Source of the DNA: Saccoglossus kowalevskii
Lineage: Eukaryota; Hemichordata; Enteropneusta; Harrimaniidae
Reading direction: 5' to 3'
Length of the DNA stretch: 32,029 nucleotides
NCBI RefSeq assembly: GCF_000003605.2
Contig: NW_003151255.1
Span: 663,152-695,180 of the forward strand
Of the stretch, positions 30,049 through 32,029 are shown piece after piece. Made by a program: the position numbers and the translations under genes. Each line of letters starts with the position of its first letter. Within the stretch, counting starts at the first letter, position 1. The notes under the pieces are model-generated. The model was not told the origin of the DNA. It did not search any database and worked only from the letters and a program-made list of their open reading frames with translations.

Positions 30049-32029
30049 ATGTTTACAACTCTCTGTGCAGTATTTTAAATAACGTTCGAGAGCTGCAATC
30101 ACGTATTCCATGTCTGTATTCCGATGCTCTACAATTTTCGACAATCGCATTCACACAATTGCAAAATGCAAACAAATTAGCTTATATAACGTAATCGTTT
30201 AATTTGAACATTGATTGTTTGTGTCATTATATCAAGTGTGACTAATTTGACTTAAAAATATTATTATCAAACAATTTTCAAACTTTCAGGGTGAAACATT
30301 TTTTTTTTCTTTAAATTAACAATTAACAAAATAACCTTTTGTCTGTCAGATATTCTAGATATAACTCACTGGGCTGAAAACTATTGGAATCAAGATATTT
30401 TTCCTTCAGTGCGTTCCATAAATCACTTACAATCAGCGAACGGCCTTATTGGATGGAATATTTATTATTAAAACCCGGAAGCACTACAATAACTGTTTGA
30501 TGATGTAAGTAAATATGTCAATTTCAAATATCTTCACAAAAAGAATATCATTGCATGCCGCTCCCCCGCGCACCATCCTAATTGATTCAGAATCAACTCG
30601 GAAATACTGCTTCTATTTTTGCCCAAGATCGTAAATTACGTGTTTTGGGAGGTTATAAATACGTACGAAAATGGAATATATACAATTACTAGTGAGTGCG
30701 TTATATTATCCTGTATAGTGAAATTGATTTATTATATTCATCATTTGCGTTGTGATATGTCAAAAATACTTTACTCATTGAACAAGACCATTCAGAGGAA
30801 AACGACAGATATTTATGAGAGTGGAAATATATGATCTTCAATAAAGTATAATTTACTAGGAATACACATTTGTGTGAATCTGCATTGAACGAGTTCAGAT
30901 TTATTTTAGTTGAATCGCTGTTTGAATGTGACATCTGATTGTGAGGGGAGGATGTCCGGAATACCGAGATGATGACAGTCATTTCAGACTAAACTATATA
31001 ATAAAACGTGAGTATGGTATAAGGTATAAGGCATTTGGTGGTCAATATATTTGTGTATTGACTTCCCAGGCTTAAAAGACATAATATTATGCTTCATAGC
31101 TTGCGTAGATGTTGTGATTGATCTGACACTGACAAAAATGCTAATACAAATATTGATCCTAGCCTCGTTCGATAAACAGATTTATCGACTCTCAGAGAGC
31201 ACTGTTAACATTGCTTCGCCTTGGTCAAAAACAATGCTCTCTTTCTGTCGACAAATATGTATATCAATCTCGAGTCAATACTTATATAGTATTTCACACT
31301 ATGAATGGCTTTAGAGAGCCACAAGATTCAGACGATGAACGTAAGATCGTTTTCTGCATGTGATCATAGAATCTATCTAGATGGATTATTAAGTGTGCGT
31401 TATGACAAGTTGTAAGCTTCATTGACACATGAACGAACAAGCTAAATCATAAATGACTTGTGAATTTATTGTCGTTTTCCCAGGGTGGGCAATATATTCA
31501 TTTTGTGCCATATATTGCATTGCAGACAAACATAAATGTTGAGAAAGTTCTTAGATAGTACCGGATGATGATTTACACTGACCATCACAGCAAGAAGATG
31601 TATAATCAAACTGATCACGATCACAAAAACGAATTTTCTTAAAAAAATATTCCATGTATTGTTAGGTAACTTTGAAACGATCAGATTGACAATATTTTAA
31701 CGACCGTTGTCATTAAAAAAACCCTATGCCTATAAAAAGTTATCTATCATAATCTTGTATATAAAATCATGTGATTACAAGTTTCGACAAGAATTGTTTT
31801 CATCAAATTAATGGTTGGTAAATTTCGCGTATACATTTAATTACAATCCAAATTATCTATTCAAATTACATTTTGAGGCCATACATCAAACCACTGGGGC
31901 AATCGCCTTGTATTAAACAGGAAGCTAATTTAAAATACCGAATACGTTCTTATTCTTTAACAAAAAAGGTGCGAGACTAGACTCCTTCGCCGAAACAATT
32001 TATTTACCACATAAATGCTGTCTATATTG

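Larger units (their letters stand above)
29858..32029. other. Upstream region, no gene recognised
   Basis: This DNA lies upstream of the lectin gene's start codon. Short open frames at 30619-30834 (plus), 30701-30982 (minus) and 31051-31314 (plus) show no domain. Promoter candidates are given separately. Confidence 0.5.

Overview
The window is AT-rich eukaryotic DNA with a 716-base assembly gap. It has introns, a degenerate LINE, small DNA transposons and an intron-split gene for a secreted animal-type protein. The domain set (EGF, kringle, C-type lectin, a hevein-like 'CCS..WCG' module, pentraxin) is metazoan and best fits a marine invertebrate, perhaps a non-vertebrate deuterostome such as a hemichordate or cephalochordate. 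That placement is inference; nothing here fixes the species. No tRNA, rRNA or CRISPR was found.

Layout. From 1 to about 17.4 kb I see no convincing coding exon. This stretch holds a TTAA-flanked inverted-repeat element (5825-6251), a lone end of the same family near 1048-1076, a 20-base perfect palindrome (9094-9113), a 23-base minisatellite (12058-12252) and two hAT-like miniature elements (14398-14556 and 14829-14938). At 17398-17505 there is a minus-strand exon resembling the middle of a C-type lectin domain (CTLD). From about 18463 to 22860 lies a minus-strand LINE of the L1/Tx1 type with endonuclease, reverse transcriptase and C-terminal CCHC knuckle, all broken by frame changes, with the gap inside it. 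From 23015 to 29857 (minus strand) runs the main gene. The last 2.2 kb is upstream DNA with a possible RFX X-box.

The main gene, read from splice sites and frames, encodes: signal peptide (29857), EGF-like domain, kringle, CTLD split over three exons, hevein-like cysteine module, pentraxin domain in one exon, and a second CTLD that begins at 24017 and probably continues at 23141. The LINE lies next, then the CTLD-like exon at 17.4 kb, which may belong to the same gene. Most junctions keep phase (exon 1/2 phase 0; EGF/kringle, CTLD/hevein and pentraxin/CTLD2 phase 1). Three do not resolve cleanly, and the kringle/CTLD1 junction needs either a 67-base intron or a frameshift. All recognised exons are free of internal stops, which argues for a working gene, but a partly decayed copy is not excluded. 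The likely role is a secreted recognition protein with several carbohydrate- or ligand-binding modules; the ligand cannot be read from sequence.
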